Counted from the first letter of the stretch, positions 1 through 8,882 are shown. The stretch: 57,015 bases of DNA from Cytophagales bacterium (GCA_004294445.1 REAZ01000034.1:1-57015), one strand, 5' to 3'. The notes: generated from the letters alone by a model not told the origin. Numbers and translations: made by a program.

Positions 1-122
1 AAAAACTTTGTCTTTTTCTAAATCAGAAGAAATGCACTATTTATATTTGAAATTATTCATATTCAATTACAACCTATCACTCGTTACTTGACACTATCGC
101 AATTAAAAACTCTGCTCTTTCT

Positions 123-596
123 GTGTTTTATGAATCAGACAAGAAATTAAATCCTCTTGAAACTGTTGATTTTCAAGTAAATGTAGAAATGAGCAAACTT
201 ATTTTTGCAAATAGTGTGGCTAATTCACTAATCTTTACAGTAGATGGCTTCTTACCTACAAAATCAATGGATAAGACAGTTCTAATCATTGCCAAAGCTC
301 TTACTAATGTTTCTATTTCGGATAAAAAACAATTTGCAATAAACAGACTTAAACAAACCAATCAATTTGAAATAAAAAAGATAGAATCAGAGAAGGAAAT
401 AATAATAGATAAAATATCTGGTTATGAGATTATTGCATTGGGCTTTAATAAAAAAACAGGAGCAACTGAAAAGTTATATCAACTCATATTGTTTACCAGC
501 AATTCTTACTACATATTATTTGGCTCAACTGATAATGAATTTGAGAAAAACATTAATGAGTTAAGAGGAGTCGCTCAAACATTCAAAAGAAAATAG
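123..596 (+). CDS. Hypothetical protein, start uncertain
   Basis: I do not recognise this 157-residue protein. The listed start is a GTG at 123, but the frame stays open upstream to a TGA at 48-50 with no ATG, so the true N-terminus may lie further up or have been lost by a frameshift near the window edge. There is no signal peptide or membrane segment. The product is a mixed alpha/beta, Lys/Ile-rich soluble chain. It ends convergent to the cytochrome-type gene on the other strand, with a 500-bp non-coding gap between them. Real coding is likely because the frame is long in A/T-rich DNA, but the product is unknown. Confidence 0.5.
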   Translation: MFYESDKKLNPLETVDFQVNVEMSKLIFANSVANSLIFTVDGFLPTKSMDKTVLIIAKALTNVSISDKKQFAINRLKQTNQFEIKKIESEKEIIIDKISGYEIIALGFNKKTGATEKLYQLILFTSNSYYILFGSTDNEFEKNINELRGVAQTFKRK

Positions 597-1095
597 ATAA
601 TTAATTGTATTAATTTTTCGCCCCTGTACGCCGTTATCAGTGTCTCACTGACAAATTTTGCTATGAAAAAACCATTTCCCTTGCTACAAAGTACCAATAG
701 TGATATTACAAAAAGGCAGTTAGTTTTGTTTTTAATCAAGAAAGACTACTAAAAAGCAAAACTATATCAGTAATTTATGTAATCGGTTTAGCAAAAAAAC
801 AAACCAATTCTTCTTTTTGCACAATGAGTTAAGCAAAAAAACAAATTAGTTTGTTTTTGAAGTCGGCTTGTTTGGAAAAAAAGGCAGTTAGTTTCACTTT
901 TTGCTTAGTTAGTTAGGTAAAAAATCAAACAAGTAGTATTTTAAGGTCGCTAATTTCTATTTTTTACTATTCAAGTTCTGTTTTGAAGTACCCCTCCCCC
1001 CTTAAAAGCTAAACTAATTCACCATAAAACCTAAGTCGTTATTAAAAATTCCTAACTTACTACTTCTTTATACCAACAGTAAACTGCTCTACAAG
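597..1095. other. Non-coding gap with short direct repeats between convergent genes
   Basis: No gene is seen in this 499-base stretch. It holds two copies of AAAAGGCAGTTAGTTT (from about 711 and 879), two copies of GCAAAAAAACAAA (791-803 and 833-845, 42 bases apart) and a small hairpin TCAGTG-TCT-CACTGA at 637-651. It lies between two gene 3' ends, so promoters are not expected. It could be a decayed gene or repeat. Confidence 0.5.
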
Positions 1096-3858
1096 CTACT
1101 CCTTCATCACAAACTCATCTAAGTTCATAATTGCATTGGCTACTACGGTCAGGATTGCTTTTTGTTTGTTTTGAGGTGTATTCTTGAGTTTGTTATCACC
1201 TAATATTTTAGCAATTTCATCAGGTTTTTCGGTATAGTATTTTGCTGTTTGCTGGTAGAGTTTGGTCAAAATTTGTAGCTTTTGCGCAGAAATAGGCTTA
1301 AACATTGCCAATTCATAGCCTTTTTTTAGCTGATTATCTACATTTTCTCCACTTTCTGCTTGCATCTTTGCTGCCAAAGCGCGCGCTGCGGTTACATACA
1401 CCGTATCGTTTAGCGTTACCAATGCCTGCAAAGGCGTATTTGTCCGAATCCTTCTCGATACACAAATTTCCCTTGCTGATGCATCAAAAGTCATCATGGA
1501 AGGGTAGGGAGCAGAACGCCGCCAAAAAGTATAAATGCCTCTGCGGTAGGCATCTTCGCCCTCGCTGGTTTTCCACATCATGCCGCTATAGACTACCTGC
1601 CAAACGCCTTCGGGCTGGGGCGGCATTACGCTTGCACCGTACATTTTTTTGCTTAAAAGACCGCTTACCGCAAGAGCTTGGTCGCGCACCTGCTCGGCGG
1701 AAAGCCTTACCCTTGCGCCACGAGCCAAGTAGTAATTGGCGGGGTCTTTCTCTATCAAATCCTTGTTTGCTTTTGACGATTGCTGGTAAGTTGCGGATAA
1801 AACAATGGTTTTTAATAGCGTTTTTACACTCCATTTGTAGTCATCTCTAAACTGTGCCGCCAAATAGTCCAGCAGTTTGGCATTTGTGGGCTTATTGCCT
1901 TGCGAGCCAAAGTCTTCTAAGGTTTCGACTAAGCCAGTTCCAAAAATTTGTTCCCAAAAACGATTAACCATCACTCTTGCGGTAAGTGGATTTTCTTTAT
2001 TTACTAACCACTTGGCAAAACCCAAGCGATTTTGAGGATAATTGGCAAAACTTGGCAACATTTTGGGCGTTTGTGCCTGTACTTCCTGACCTTTTACGAG
2101 CCAATTCCCTCGCACAAACACGTGGGTTTTCCTCAAAAAATCTCCCTGCCCTTCTTGCATGATAGGCGTTTTTTCGACATTGGTATTGAGCAAAGAAAGC
2201 AAAGAAGCCTGCATTTCTTTTGCATTAGGCTTACTACTATCTATCAAATTATCAGCAAATAGCACCCATTCTATAGTACAAACGTAGTCTTGCGGATTTT
2301 CAAAAGTTGGATTGGTAAAAGTGAAATACAAATCGTGCCTGCCTTCACTTGGCTTAAGTTTGATAATTTCCTTTTTCATATTCCACCCACTTTTCAAATT
2401 TTCAGGCTTGAAAGACGCCATGAGTTCTCCATCTAAGCGGTCTTTGCGAATCTCTACCAATCCCTTTTCCCTATTTGCGCCATAATTGATGAGTATTTCC
2501 GTTTTCCCTGTAAGATTTATATTTTTTAGCCTTGCAAAGCCCTTATGCCCACCGCCCAAAATTTTTCCATCTGCCATTGCTGCATTGGTAAGTGTGTCAA
2601 AGCTATGCGCATGGATTTTGGGTTCGCCGATTCGAATCAAGTTTTCTATTTCTTTGGCTTTGCTTTTTGCCTTATCCGCAGGGAGTTGAGCTAAAATCCA
2701 ATCTTTTAATTGAGCAATTTTTGCCTCGTCTTCGGCTTTAAAATGCTGATAAATAGGATACTCTGTGGGAATATCCTCATCTCTGCTCTGATTAAAAAAT
2801 GCTAAAGAAGAGTAAAATTCTTCATGCCTAAACGGGTCATAAGGGTGCGAATGGCACTGCACACAGCCCATCGTAACGCCTTGCCAAACTTCCCAAGTAT
2901 TGCTCACCCTATCTATCAAAGCCGTGGTACGGAACTCCTCGTCATCAGTGCCACCTTCGTCATTATTGCTTGTATTGCGGTGGTAAGCCGTTGCAATGAG
3001 CTGATTTTCATTAGGTTCTGCTAATAAATCTCCCGCCAACTGCTCTATGGTAAACTGGTCAAAAGGCATATCTGCGTTAAAAGATTTGATGACATAATCT
3101 CGGAAACGCCATATATTTCGTGGAGAATCTTTTTCGTAGCCTTTCGAGTCTGCGTATCGAGCCAAATCGAGCCACATTGCTGCCCAGCGTTCCCCAAAGT
3201 GAGGCGAAGCCAATAAGCTATCTACTACTTCCTGATAGGCATTTGCTGATTTATCATTTTGAAAATCAATGACTTGCTGCGGTGTAGGTGGTAAGCCTAT
3301 CAAATCCAAACTCAATCGGCGAATAAGCGTAGCCTTGTCCGCTTGGGGCGAGGGAGCAAGTCCATATTCTTTTTGCTTTTCAAACACAAAATTATCTATC
3401 GGGTTTTTTATCCATGAAGTATCAAAAGCGGGCATTTCGGGCTTTTTGATAGGAAGGTACGCCCAATGGTCTTGCCAATTTGCCCCTTGCTTTATCCATA
3501 CACGAATTTTCTCAATTTCTTCCTTGCTCAAAGGCTCGGCATGATAGGGCATACGTTCCTCGGGGTCGGGGTGCGTGAGGCGTACAAACATTTCGCTTTC
3601 TTCGGGCTTACCTGCCACAATGCCAAACTTTCCTGATTTTGCTTTTCGCAAGGCATCTTCACGAGAAAAAAGGCTAAAACCGCCACTTTCCTTCACGCCA
3701 CCATGACAAGAAATACACTTTGTATTCAAAATAGGGCGAATTTCTGCATTGAAATCGATGGCAGAAGAATTTGCAAAAATATTTAACTCAGGAAACATGA
3801 CAAAGGCAATGCTTCCCGCTAAAATGATAGCTATGAGAGAAAGGAGTAAGGTTTTCAT
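1096..3858 (-). CDS. PSD1/planctomycete-type cytochrome c domain protein (DUF1549-DUF1553)
   Basis: This 920-residue exported protein has an N-terminal hydrophobic segment (about residues 3-22), then a heme-binding motif CISCH at 48-52 in the context RPILNTKC typical of the planctomycete cytochrome c (PSCyt1) domain. A DUF1549 domain (about 158-365) follows, with a second CxxCH, CVQCH at 342-346. A middle carbohydrate-binding-like region leads to DUF1553 (about 620-880), with the family hallmark of Arg/Trp-rich blocks such as [11 protein letters not shown]. The family is thought to act in periplasmic redox or sulfated-glycan breakdown, but no reaction is established. The usual partner, a DUF1501 protein, is not adjacent; the upstream neighbour on the same strand, 20 bp away, is the SpmAB fusion. 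Length is normal for the family. Confidence 0.85.
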   Translation of the reverse strand: MKTLLLSLIAIILAGSIAFVMFPELNIFANSSAIDFNAEIRPILNTKCISCHGGVKESGGFSLFSREDALRKAKSGKFGIVAGKPEESEMFVRLTHPDPEERMPYHAEPLSKEEIEKIRVWIKQGANWQDHWAYLPIKKPEMPAFDTSWIKNPIDNFVFEKQKEYGLAPSPQADKATLIRRLSLDLIGLPPTPQQVIDFQNDKSANAYQEVVDSLLASPHFGERWAAMWLDLARYADSKGYEKDSPRNIWRFRDYVIKSFNADMPFDQFTIEQLAGDLLAEPNENQLIATAYHRNTSNNDEGGTDDEEFRTTALIDRVSNTWEVWQGVTMGCVQCHSHPYDPFRHEEFYSSLAFFNQSRDEDIPTEYPIYQHFKAEDEAKIAQLKDWILAQLPADKAKSKAKEIENLIRIGEPKIHAHSFDTLTNAAMADGKILGGGHKGFARLKNINLTGKTEILINYGANREKGLVEIRKDRLDGELMASFKPENLKSGWNMKKEIIKLKPSEGRHDLYFTFTNPTFENPQDYVCTIEWVLFADNLIDSSKPNAKEMQASLLSLLNTNVEKTPIMQEGQGDFLRKTHVFVRGNWLVKGQEVQAQTPKMLPSFANYPQNRLGFAKWLVNKENPLTARVMVNRFWEQIFGTGLVETLEDFGSQGNKPTNAKLLDYLAAQFRDDYKWSVKTLLKTIVLSATYQQSSKANKDLIEKDPANYYLARGARVRLSAEQVRDQALAVSGLLSKKMYGASVMPPQPEGVWQVVYSGMMWKTSEGEDAYRRGIYTFWRRSAPYPSMMTFDASAREICVSRRIRTNTPLQALVTLNDTVYVTAARALAAKMQAESGENVDNQLKKGYELAMFKPISAQKLQILTKLYQQTAKYYTEKPDEIAKILGDNKLKNTPQNKQKAILTVVANAIMNLDEFVMKE

Positions 3859-3878
3859 AATAAATTTACCTTAATTTT

Positions 3879-5111
3879 TTACCCAAAAAACAAATAAGTG
3901 AGCCAAATAGCAGCGATAATACCCGCTAAATCAGCCAATAAGCCACAAACTAAGGCATATCGCGAGTTTTTGATATTGACCGCACCAAAATAAACCGCCA
4001 AAATATAAAAAGTAGTTTCCGTAGAGCCTTGAATGACACTGACTAATCTCCCAACAAAAGAATCTGCCCCATGCAGTTTCATGGCATCGAGCATCATTCC
4101 TCTTGCGCCGCTTCCGCTTAGTGGCTTCATCAGGGCGGTAGGTAAGCCTTCTACAAAATCTGTATTGAAACCTAAGCCACTCACAGTAAACTTTATGCCA
4201 CTTATAAGGTATTCCATTGCTCCCGAAGTGCGGAATACGCCAATCGCCACCAAAATCGCTACCAAGTACGGAATAATCGTAATGGCAGTTTGGAAACCCT
4301 CTTTTGCACCTTCTATAAATGCCTCATACACATTGACTTTGCGGAATAATGCCAATGAGATAAAACCTATCATTACCAAAAATAAAATCAAATTACTTGC
4401 TACCGAAGAAATAACGCCAATTTCGGCTTGGGTAAGTGTAGAAAAATACCAGATTAAGCTGACAATAAATGTCAAAAGCCCACCCAAATAAGCTAAAATT
4501 ACTTTATCTAATAGATTGATTTTCTGATAAATAGAGACAACGACTAAGCCCACAAAAGTAGAGAAAAAAGTAGCTATCAATATCGGGATAAAAATATCAG
4601 AGGGGTCAGCCGCCCCCATTTGCGCCCGATATACCATAATATTCAGGGGGATAATCGTCAAGCCCGAAGTATTCAAAACCAAAAACATGATTTGGGCATT
4701 AGAAGCCGTATCTTTTTGGGTGTTGAGTTCTTGCATTTCCTTCATCGCTTTTAAGCCCAAAGGCGTAGCAGCGTTATCTAAGCCGAGCATATTAGCAGAA
4801 AAATTCATCAAAATAGAACCAATAACGGGGTGATTTTTAGGTAGTTCTGGAAAAAGTCGATTGAAAAAAGGACTCACCAAACGAGCTAATACATTTACTG
4901 CACCGCCTTTTTCGCCTATTTTCATTAGCCCAAGCCAAAGCGTCATCACGCCTGTAAGCCCGATAGAGATTTCAAAGCCTGTTTTTGCCATGTCAAAAGT
5001 GCTTGCGACTATTTTTTGGAAGATTTCGGTATCTCCAAAGAAAATAAGTTTGATGAGAGCGACCACAAAGGCAATCAGAAAAAACGCAATCCAAATATAG
5101 TTGAGTGCCAT
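3879..5111 (-). CDS. Fused SpmA-SpmB nucleoside-recognition (Gate) domain membrane protein
   Basis: This 410-residue polytopic inner-membrane protein matches the fusion of spore maturation proteins A and B found in non-sporulating bacteria. Both halves belong to the nucleoside-recognition/Gate superfamily, related to nucleoside transporters; the substrate is unknown. The SpmA-like half (about 1-205) contains the conserved NMLGLDNAATPLGLKAM stretch and the SpmB-like half (about 210-410) contains PLSGSGARGMMLDA and the QGSTETTFYILAVYFGA stretch. It starts with MALNYIWI. The same first codons and upstream DNA occur again at 8883-8930, on the far side of the accessory island. A possible minus-strand promoter lies in the repeat just upstream (5136-5165). 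Confidence 0.85.
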   Translation of the reverse strand: MALNYIWIAFFLIAFVVALIKLIFFGDTEIFQKIVASTFDMAKTGFEISIGLTGVMTLWLGLMKIGEKGGAVNVLARLVSPFFNRLFPELPKNHPVIGSILMNFSANMLGLDNAATPLGLKAMKEMQELNTQKDTASNAQIMFLVLNTSGLTIIPLNIMVYRAQMGAADPSDIFIPILIATFFSTFVGLVVVSIYQKINLLDKVILAYLGGLLTFIVSLIWYFSTLTQAEIGVISSVASNLILFLVMIGFISLALFRKVNVYEAFIEGAKEGFQTAITIIPYLVAILVAIGVFRTSGAMEYLISGIKFTVSGLGFNTDFVEGLPTALMKPLSGSGARGMMLDAMKLHGADSFVGRLVSVIQGSTETTFYILAVYFGAVNIKNSRYALVCGLLADLAGIIAAIWLTYLFFG

Positions 5112-5140
5112 TTTATTTAGCTATTTTAATGTTTTCAAAG
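5093..5140. repeat. Outer direct repeat, left copy (spmAB 5' end plus leader)
   Basis: These 48 bases cover the first six codons of spmAB and its leader. They recur at 8883-8930 in the same orientation with three mismatches (offset exactly 3790). Together the copies bracket the whole accessory island. Confidence 0.85.
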
Positions 5141-5193
5141 TTGAAAGATTTTTTTTAGAAATCAATAGAAATGGCTTGTTTTTTTGATGGTAA
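5128..5193. repeat. Inner 66-bp direct repeat, left copy
   Basis: The 66 bases match 7791-7856 with only two mismatches and the same orientation. The copy lies just outside the 3' end of the DUF4435 gene (5217), so the two copies bracket exactly the ATPase-DUF4435 pair. This could be a long target duplication, an attachment-site duplication or a recombination scar. Confidence 0.9.
5136..5165 (-). promoter_or_regulatory. Possible promoter of spmAB inside the inner repeat
   Basis: Read on the minus strand, TTG (5165-5163), a 19-base spacer and CAACTTTG (5143-5136) resemble the Bacteroidota promoter TTG-N19-21-TAnnTTTG with one mismatch in the -7 box. It ends about 25 bases before the spmAB start. 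The same arrangement lies before the ATPase gene in the right repeat copy. Confidence 0.4.
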
Positions 5194-5216
5194 TGGCACT
5201 TATGCAAACAAATTTC

Positions 5217-6248
5217 TCACAAATTTTCAAAACTTTTTTTCATATTTTCGCCTACTTTTTCTAATAAAGGGTGAGAATAATTACAAAGCCAAGTTTCTTT
5301 ATATAGCCATTTTAGACTGCTAATTTTTTCGTCATAATATTTTCTATATGCAGTATATTCAGGAGGTGTTTGTCCTTTTTCTTTTGTTAATTCTTTTTCT
5401 TTCACTAATTCTTTTCCCATATCTTTCATAGCTTTTGTTATTGCTTGGCGTGCAAAAAACTCAAATAAATAATTTACAACATCGTCAAAAACAATATGGC
5501 TATTGATATACATATAAGTTTGAGTAGGCGAAATTTGAAAATCATTTCGAAGTCTTTGCTCAATAGTGTTTATGGTAACTTCTGGATATTCCAATTTTAT
5601 TTTTTCTATTTTTTGTTTCACTTCACGCCGAATTTTATCAAGTTCTTGCTTTGCATTATTTGCAATAGAAATTGATTTACCATTACTAAAACCGATACAA
5701 TTTCTAAGTGCAGAAGTGTCAATTTCTTTAAACATACTTTCATTTGCTTTGTTGGATATTTCTGTGAAATGTAAGACATAACAAAATATGTCAAAAATAA
5801 CTTTACTATATTCCTCAAAGAAAATGTTAAAATCAAAATCAGCTTTAAACTCCTTTGCTAATTTATTTAGGGCTTCAGGCAATAGACAAAGACTTTCGAA
5901 AGCATAGCCTTCTGTATGCAACACATAATTTTTATTTACAAATAGAGGGTTTTGAGTAAGGATATTATAATCTGCATCTATACAAAAACGTATTTTCATT
6001 TTTGCTAACCCTGCATTATCTGTGCTTAGAAGTTGTTTAATGTAATCATTACCTTCTATTTTTTTGCCTTTCTTGGTACAAGATTTAAACATAGGCTCGT
6101 GGTTTGGTAAGTATTTTTTCCAAGCACCTTCCCAAAAATCCTTATCATACCTTTCTGTTTCCAAAATACACAAAATTGTATAACCTTGTTCAGTAGCTTC
6201 TAACTCCCAAGCCCTAAGTTCCTCAATATTATCGTCTTCTCTTTCCAT
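5217..6248 (-). CDS. DUF4435 Toprim-like protein, PARIS AriB-like effector
   Basis: This 343-residue protein has the layout of DUF4435. A strand ends in an acidic residue (ILCILE, Glu30) followed by KDFW at 36-39. Then a hydrophobic strand carries the DxD pair of a Toprim nuclease fold (CIDADYN, Asp91 and Asp93), and HTEGYAFESL at 111-120 matches the family's conserved tyrosine/acidic patch. The C-terminal part is helical and lysine-rich. In PARIS systems AriB is a DUF4435 effector held by the AriA ATPase and released by phage triggers; AriB is known to cleave tRNA. Its ATG lies one base after the ATPase stop (TAA-A-ATG), so translation is probably coupled. The family call is fairly firm; calling it a functional PARIS system is inference from gene pairing. 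Confidence 0.7.
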   Translation of the reverse strand: MEREDDNIEELRAWELEATEQGYTILCILETERYDKDFWEGAWKKYLPNHEPMFKSCTKKGKKIEGNDYIKQLLSTDNAGLAKMKIRFCIDADYNILTQNPLFVNKNYVLHTEGYAFESLCLLPEALNKLAKEFKADFDFNIFFEEYSKVIFDIFCYVLHFTEISNKANESMFKEIDTSALRNCIGFSNGKSISIANNAKQELDKIRREVKQKIEKIKLEYPEVTINTIEQRLRNDFQISPTQTYMYINSHIVFDDVVNYLFEFFARQAITKAMKDMGKELVKEKELTKEKGQTPPEYTAYRKYYDEKISSLKWLYKETWLCNYSHPLLEKVGENMKKSFENL

Positions 6249-6249
6249 T

Positions 6250-7767
6250 TTAGGCTTGTCTTAATAGGCTTTGTAATTTGGCTAAGTATTGAGGATTTGC
6301 TGAAATTCCAAAATAGTTACGTTTTTCTTCCACTATTCTTGCAGCCTCAGCTGTGCGAATTTTGCCTAATAAAGTGCTAAAAGTGATAATATCAGGAAAA
6401 TTAATGCCATTATAACTCGGATTTTGTTTTGTTGTTTCGACAAAATTTAAGGCTTCGTCCAAATTAGTTGCTTTTTTTAATAATTGATTTAATGCTATTT
6501 CATTAGGAACAAATGGCAATAATGCGTTTTTTGTAGTTGGTTGGTATAGACTTAGTAAATTTTTACCACTTTCAAAACTATCTATTCTGCCTATCATTGT
6601 ACCTAATGTAATTTGGTCTGGGCTTAACTTGTTTTCTTTTAATATTTGTAAAATATCTTTACAAGCAGTCAGATTAAAAGAAAGTTCCTCTTTTAGCCTT
6701 AAATTAACTCTGTAAATTCTATCAAAATTTCTTTCATAGTTATTAATAACAGCTTGTATGCTATTCCTTAAATTTTCACTCAAGCCGTCTTCTACAACTG
6801 CTTGACTTGTTGTATTGGGGACACTTGGGATTTCCTCTACCATAGGAAATAAAATAGCTCCCTCACCACTTATTCTTCTGCGACTTGCTATCCAACCATC
6901 ACCATAAATAGAGGGTGAATGTGTTACAATAATTAATTGGCAATTAGGATTAATCTTTCTCAAGGTATCTATCAATTTTCTCTGCCAAGATAAGTGCAAG
7001 GAAATTTCTGGCTCATCTAATAACAAGACACTATCTTGTTTTCTTTGCAAAAAAACGACTAATAATAGTAATAAAAGTTGTTTTTCTCCTGAAGAAAGCT
7101 CTGTATAGATAGTATCACCAAAATTATCGTGAAAATAAAAAGGTTCTTTTTTATCATTAATTGACTTATTTGTTTCACCAAAAAAGTCATTAATTATGCT
7201 ATATAGAGATTTTGTATCTGCATATTTTTCGTTTACTAAATTAATAATATCCTCGGTGTTTTTATTATTGTTATTAAGAATTGCAGATGATATTTCATTA
7301 TCAATGTCTTTCTTATAACTTTCAAATAACATAATATATTTACCTAATTCATAATCTAACGTGGTTTTCGGGTTGAGTTTGGTTAATTCTTTAATAATTT
7401 CTTGTGTTTTGCCATCATAATTTACAGGCACATTAAAAGTTTGTATTAAGATAACTGGATTTTTAGTTAGATATATTAGCTCATTAATTAGGTCATTAGG
7501 TTCTCTCTTATTAAAGTTGGTATCTATTTTTATTATTTCGTCATCAACAAAAGATATTTCCATATCCTCGGAAAATTTTGAAAAAAAATCATAGTTAAGT
7601 TCCGTTGAATCTTGTGGCTTCAGTGCCTCCATAATCATATTAAGAATAGTGGTTTTACCACTACCATTAATACCAACTAGAACATTGACATCTGTTTCTA
7701 AATCCCAAATAATATTATTATTTCGTTTAAAAAAATTATTGATAATTACCTTTTTTAAATGTTTCAT
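6250..7767 (-). CDS. AAA/ABC-type ATPase of the OLD/AAA_15-AAA_21 class, PARIS AriA-like
   Basis: This 505-residue ATPase shows a Walker A motif GINGSGKTT (32-40), an ABC-type signature LSSGEKQ (224-230), Walker B VLLLDEPE (247-254), a D-loop region SLHLSWQ and a switch histidine in VTHSP (His283). The insert between Walker A and the signature (about 45-220) is helical, and residues 300-505 form an additional helical region. This is the organisation of SMC/RecF-like defence ATPases (AAA_15/AAA_21, OLD). Together with the DUF4435 gene one base downstream it matches AriA-AriB of PARIS, where the ATPase senses phage anti-defence proteins and restrains the nuclease. Septu-type (PtuA) and orphan OLD ATPases are alternatives, but those pair with HNH or helicase partners. 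Confidence 0.75.
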   Translation of the reverse strand: MKHLKKVIINNFFKRNNNIIWDLETDVNVLVGINGSGKTTILNMIMEALKPQDSTELNYDFFSKFSEDMEISFVDDEIIKIDTNFNKREPNDLINELIYLTKNPVILIQTFNVPVNYDGKTQEIIKELTKLNPKTTLDYELGKYIMLFESYKKDIDNEISSAILNNNNKNTEDIINLVNEKYADTKSLYSIINDFFGETNKSINDKKEPFYFHDNFGDTIYTELSSGEKQLLLLLLVVFLQRKQDSVLLLDEPEISLHLSWQRKLIDTLRKINPNCQLIIVTHSPSIYGDGWIASRRRISGEGAILFPMVEEIPSVPNTTSQAVVEDGLSENLRNSIQAVINNYERNFDRIYRVNLRLKEELSFNLTACKDILQILKENKLSPDQITLGTMIGRIDSFESGKNLLSLYQPTTKNALLPFVPNEIALNQLLKKATNLDEALNFVETTKQNPSYNGINFPDIITFSTLLGKIRTAEAARIVEEKRNYFGISANPQYLAKLQSLLRQA

Positions 7768-7790
7768 TAGTTTTTTATTTACGAACAGAA

Positions 7791-7856
7791 AATGTTTTCA
7801 AAGTTGAAAGATTTTTTTTAGAAATCAATAGAAATAGCTTGTTTTTTTGGTGGTAA
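7791..7856. repeat. Inner 66-bp direct repeat, right copy
   Basis: This is the second copy of the 66-base repeat (64 of 66 identical to 5128-5193). It starts 24 bases upstream of the ATPase start and, unlike the left copy, continues into an intact plus-strand promoter for the SdpI-like gene. That suggests this side keeps the ancestral intergenic sequence. Confidence 0.9.
7799..7828 (-). promoter_or_regulatory. Possible promoter of the ATPase-DUF4435 pair
   Basis: On the minus strand TTG (7828-7826), 19 bases and CAACTTTG (7806-7799) form a near-consensus Bacteroidota promoter about 30 bases before the ATPase ATG. It is a copy of the one before spmAB because it lies in the 66-bp repeat. Confidence 0.4.
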
Positions 7857-7878
7857 AACTGTGTGCTATATATTTTTG
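7846..7878 (+). promoter_or_regulatory. Promoter for the SdpI-like pair
   Basis: TTTG (7846-7849), a 21-base spacer and TATTTTTG (7871-7878) match the Bacteroidota consensus TTTG-N19-21-TAnnTTTG. A similar region lies before the DUF2157 gene (24011-24098). Transcription would pass through the tandem hairpins at 7981-8084 before reaching the gene at 8122. Confidence 0.55.
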
Positions 7879-7982
7879 GATTTTTGTAAAGAATATCTTA
7901 CCTTCCGTTTTTTCAGATATAAAACCTAACTATTTAATTGATATTCAAGAATAAACCGTTCTTTGAAAAACATACGGTCTGA

Positions 7983-8084
7983 CCGAAGGTCTGCACCGTA
8001 CAGACCTTCGGTCAGACGGTGCAGGAACGAATACCGAAGGTCTGCACCGTACAGACCTTCGGTCAGACGGTGCAGGAACGAATA
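7983..8084. repeat. Two perfect 51-bp tandem repeats, each containing a hairpin
   Basis: Units 7983-8033 and 8034-8084 are identical. Each holds an inverted repeat; in the first, 13-base arms at 7981-7993 and 8001-8013 (GACCGAAGGTCTG and its complement) flank a 7-base loop. Related GGTCTGACC-type palindromes occur at 11040-11116. The element sits in the 5' leader of the SdpI-like gene, so it may act on RNA folding or be a REP-like mobile palindrome. Confidence 0.85.
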
Positions 8085-8121
8085 TTTATTGAAACCCAAT
8101 AAAATAAAACCTACCTTAATT

Positions 8122-8484
8122 ATGGAAAATCTTGAGTATATCATTGCTTATTTCACGATAATGATACTTCATTTGGCTATACCTATCGTTCTCAAGGCGT
8201 ACCCACCAAAGTCTATTAATGCTTTTTATGGCTACAGAACCAAATCTTCTATGCTAAATGAGGATACTTGGCAGGAAGCAAATACGTATTTTAGTAAAAA
8301 TCTTTTACAATTATCTCTCGTTTTTGTACCCTTACAAATCGTTATTTTCTTTCTTGTTGAAACTCGTACTGCGCTGACTATAGCACTTACCATTTTTTCT
8401 TTGGTAGCTATTGTTAGCATTATTCTCACAGAAAAGCATCTAAATAGCATTTTTGATAAAAGTGGTCAAAGAAATACGAAATAA
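8122..8484 (+). CDS. SdpI/YhfL-family membrane protein
   Basis: The 120-residue protein has three predicted membrane segments (about residues 3-25, 65-85 and 88-106) and the SdpI-family signature NAFYGYRTKSSMLNEDTW around residues 31-48. SdpI in Bacillus is an immunity protein against the SdpC toxin; most family members are uncharacterised. The frame is open further upstream to 7963, but that part would translate the tandem hairpin repeats into an Arg-rich copy-pair, so the ATG at 8122 is preferred. It lies two bases from a second, diverged member of the same family. Confidence 0.75.
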   Translation: MENLEYIIAYFTIMILHLAIPIVLKAYPPKSINAFYGYRTKSSMLNEDTWQEANTYFSKNLLQLSLVFVPLQIVIFFLVETRTALTIALTIFSLVAIVSIILTEKHLNSIFDKSGQRNTK

Positions 8485-8486
8485 AT

Positions 8487-8852
8487 ATGAGTGATGAAAT
8501 TATTGTCTTTTATATCCATGTATCAATAGCCGTTCTCATGCTGTCAATGGTTTTTTTGCACAGATTTGTCTATTCAGAAACGATAAACAATAGAGAAGGC
8601 TTTAGGTCTGCTTTGTCTATGAAAAATCAAGAAATGTGGATAGCAGCACATAAGTATTACGGTAATTTTGTACTGAAATCTTGTTTTATTTGGTGTATTG
8701 TACAGTTCTGTTGGTATTTTCTGCTCATCAAACAGCCCGTTCTTTCTGTCTTCTTTGTCCCGTATGGTTATGCTATTTTTTTCCTGATGGCAGGAGGACA
8801 TACGGACACTTACTCAGAGAAGACTTTTGATAAAGATTGCATCCGAAAGTAA
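8487..8852 (+). CDS. Diverged SdpI-like membrane protein
   Basis: This 121-residue protein has membrane segments near residues 5-25, 62-80 and 85-102. Its central GFRSALSMKNQEMWIAAHKY stretch aligns with the GYRT...TW...AN signature of the preceding gene (G[FY]R[ST]...M.N...W..A). It starts two bases after the stop of that gene, so the two are almost surely cotranscribed and probably arose by duplication. The GYRT core has drifted (GFRS), so function may differ. Family assignment rests on this motif alignment only. Confidence 0.55.
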   Translation: MSDEIIVFYIHVSIAVLMLSMVFLHRFVYSETINNREGFRSALSMKNQEMWIAAHKYYGNFVLKSCFIWCIVQFCWYFLLIKQPVLSVFFVPYGYAIFFLMAGGHTDTYSEKTFDKDCIRK

Positions 8853-8882
8853 ATATAGCCTTGTTTTTCTTCTACCCAATAT

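Noticed and set aside
1305..1850. 181-residue plus-strand frame
   Set aside because: It lies fully antisense within the DUF1549/DUF1553 gene, and its composition shows no protein-like pattern.
5128..7856. Insertion sequence or prophage as origin of the 66-bp repeats
   Set aside because: There is no transposase, integrase or phage gene inside, and no terminal inverted repeat; only the direct repeats are seen.
7983..8084. CRISPR array
   Set aside because: Two adjacent identical units with no spacers and no cas genes; they are tandem palindromes.
7963..8121. N-terminal extension of the SdpI-like gene with two identical Arg-rich blocks
   Set aside because: It is the translation of the 51-bp tandem hairpins and has no family counterpart; the ATG at 8122 gives the correct SdpI start.
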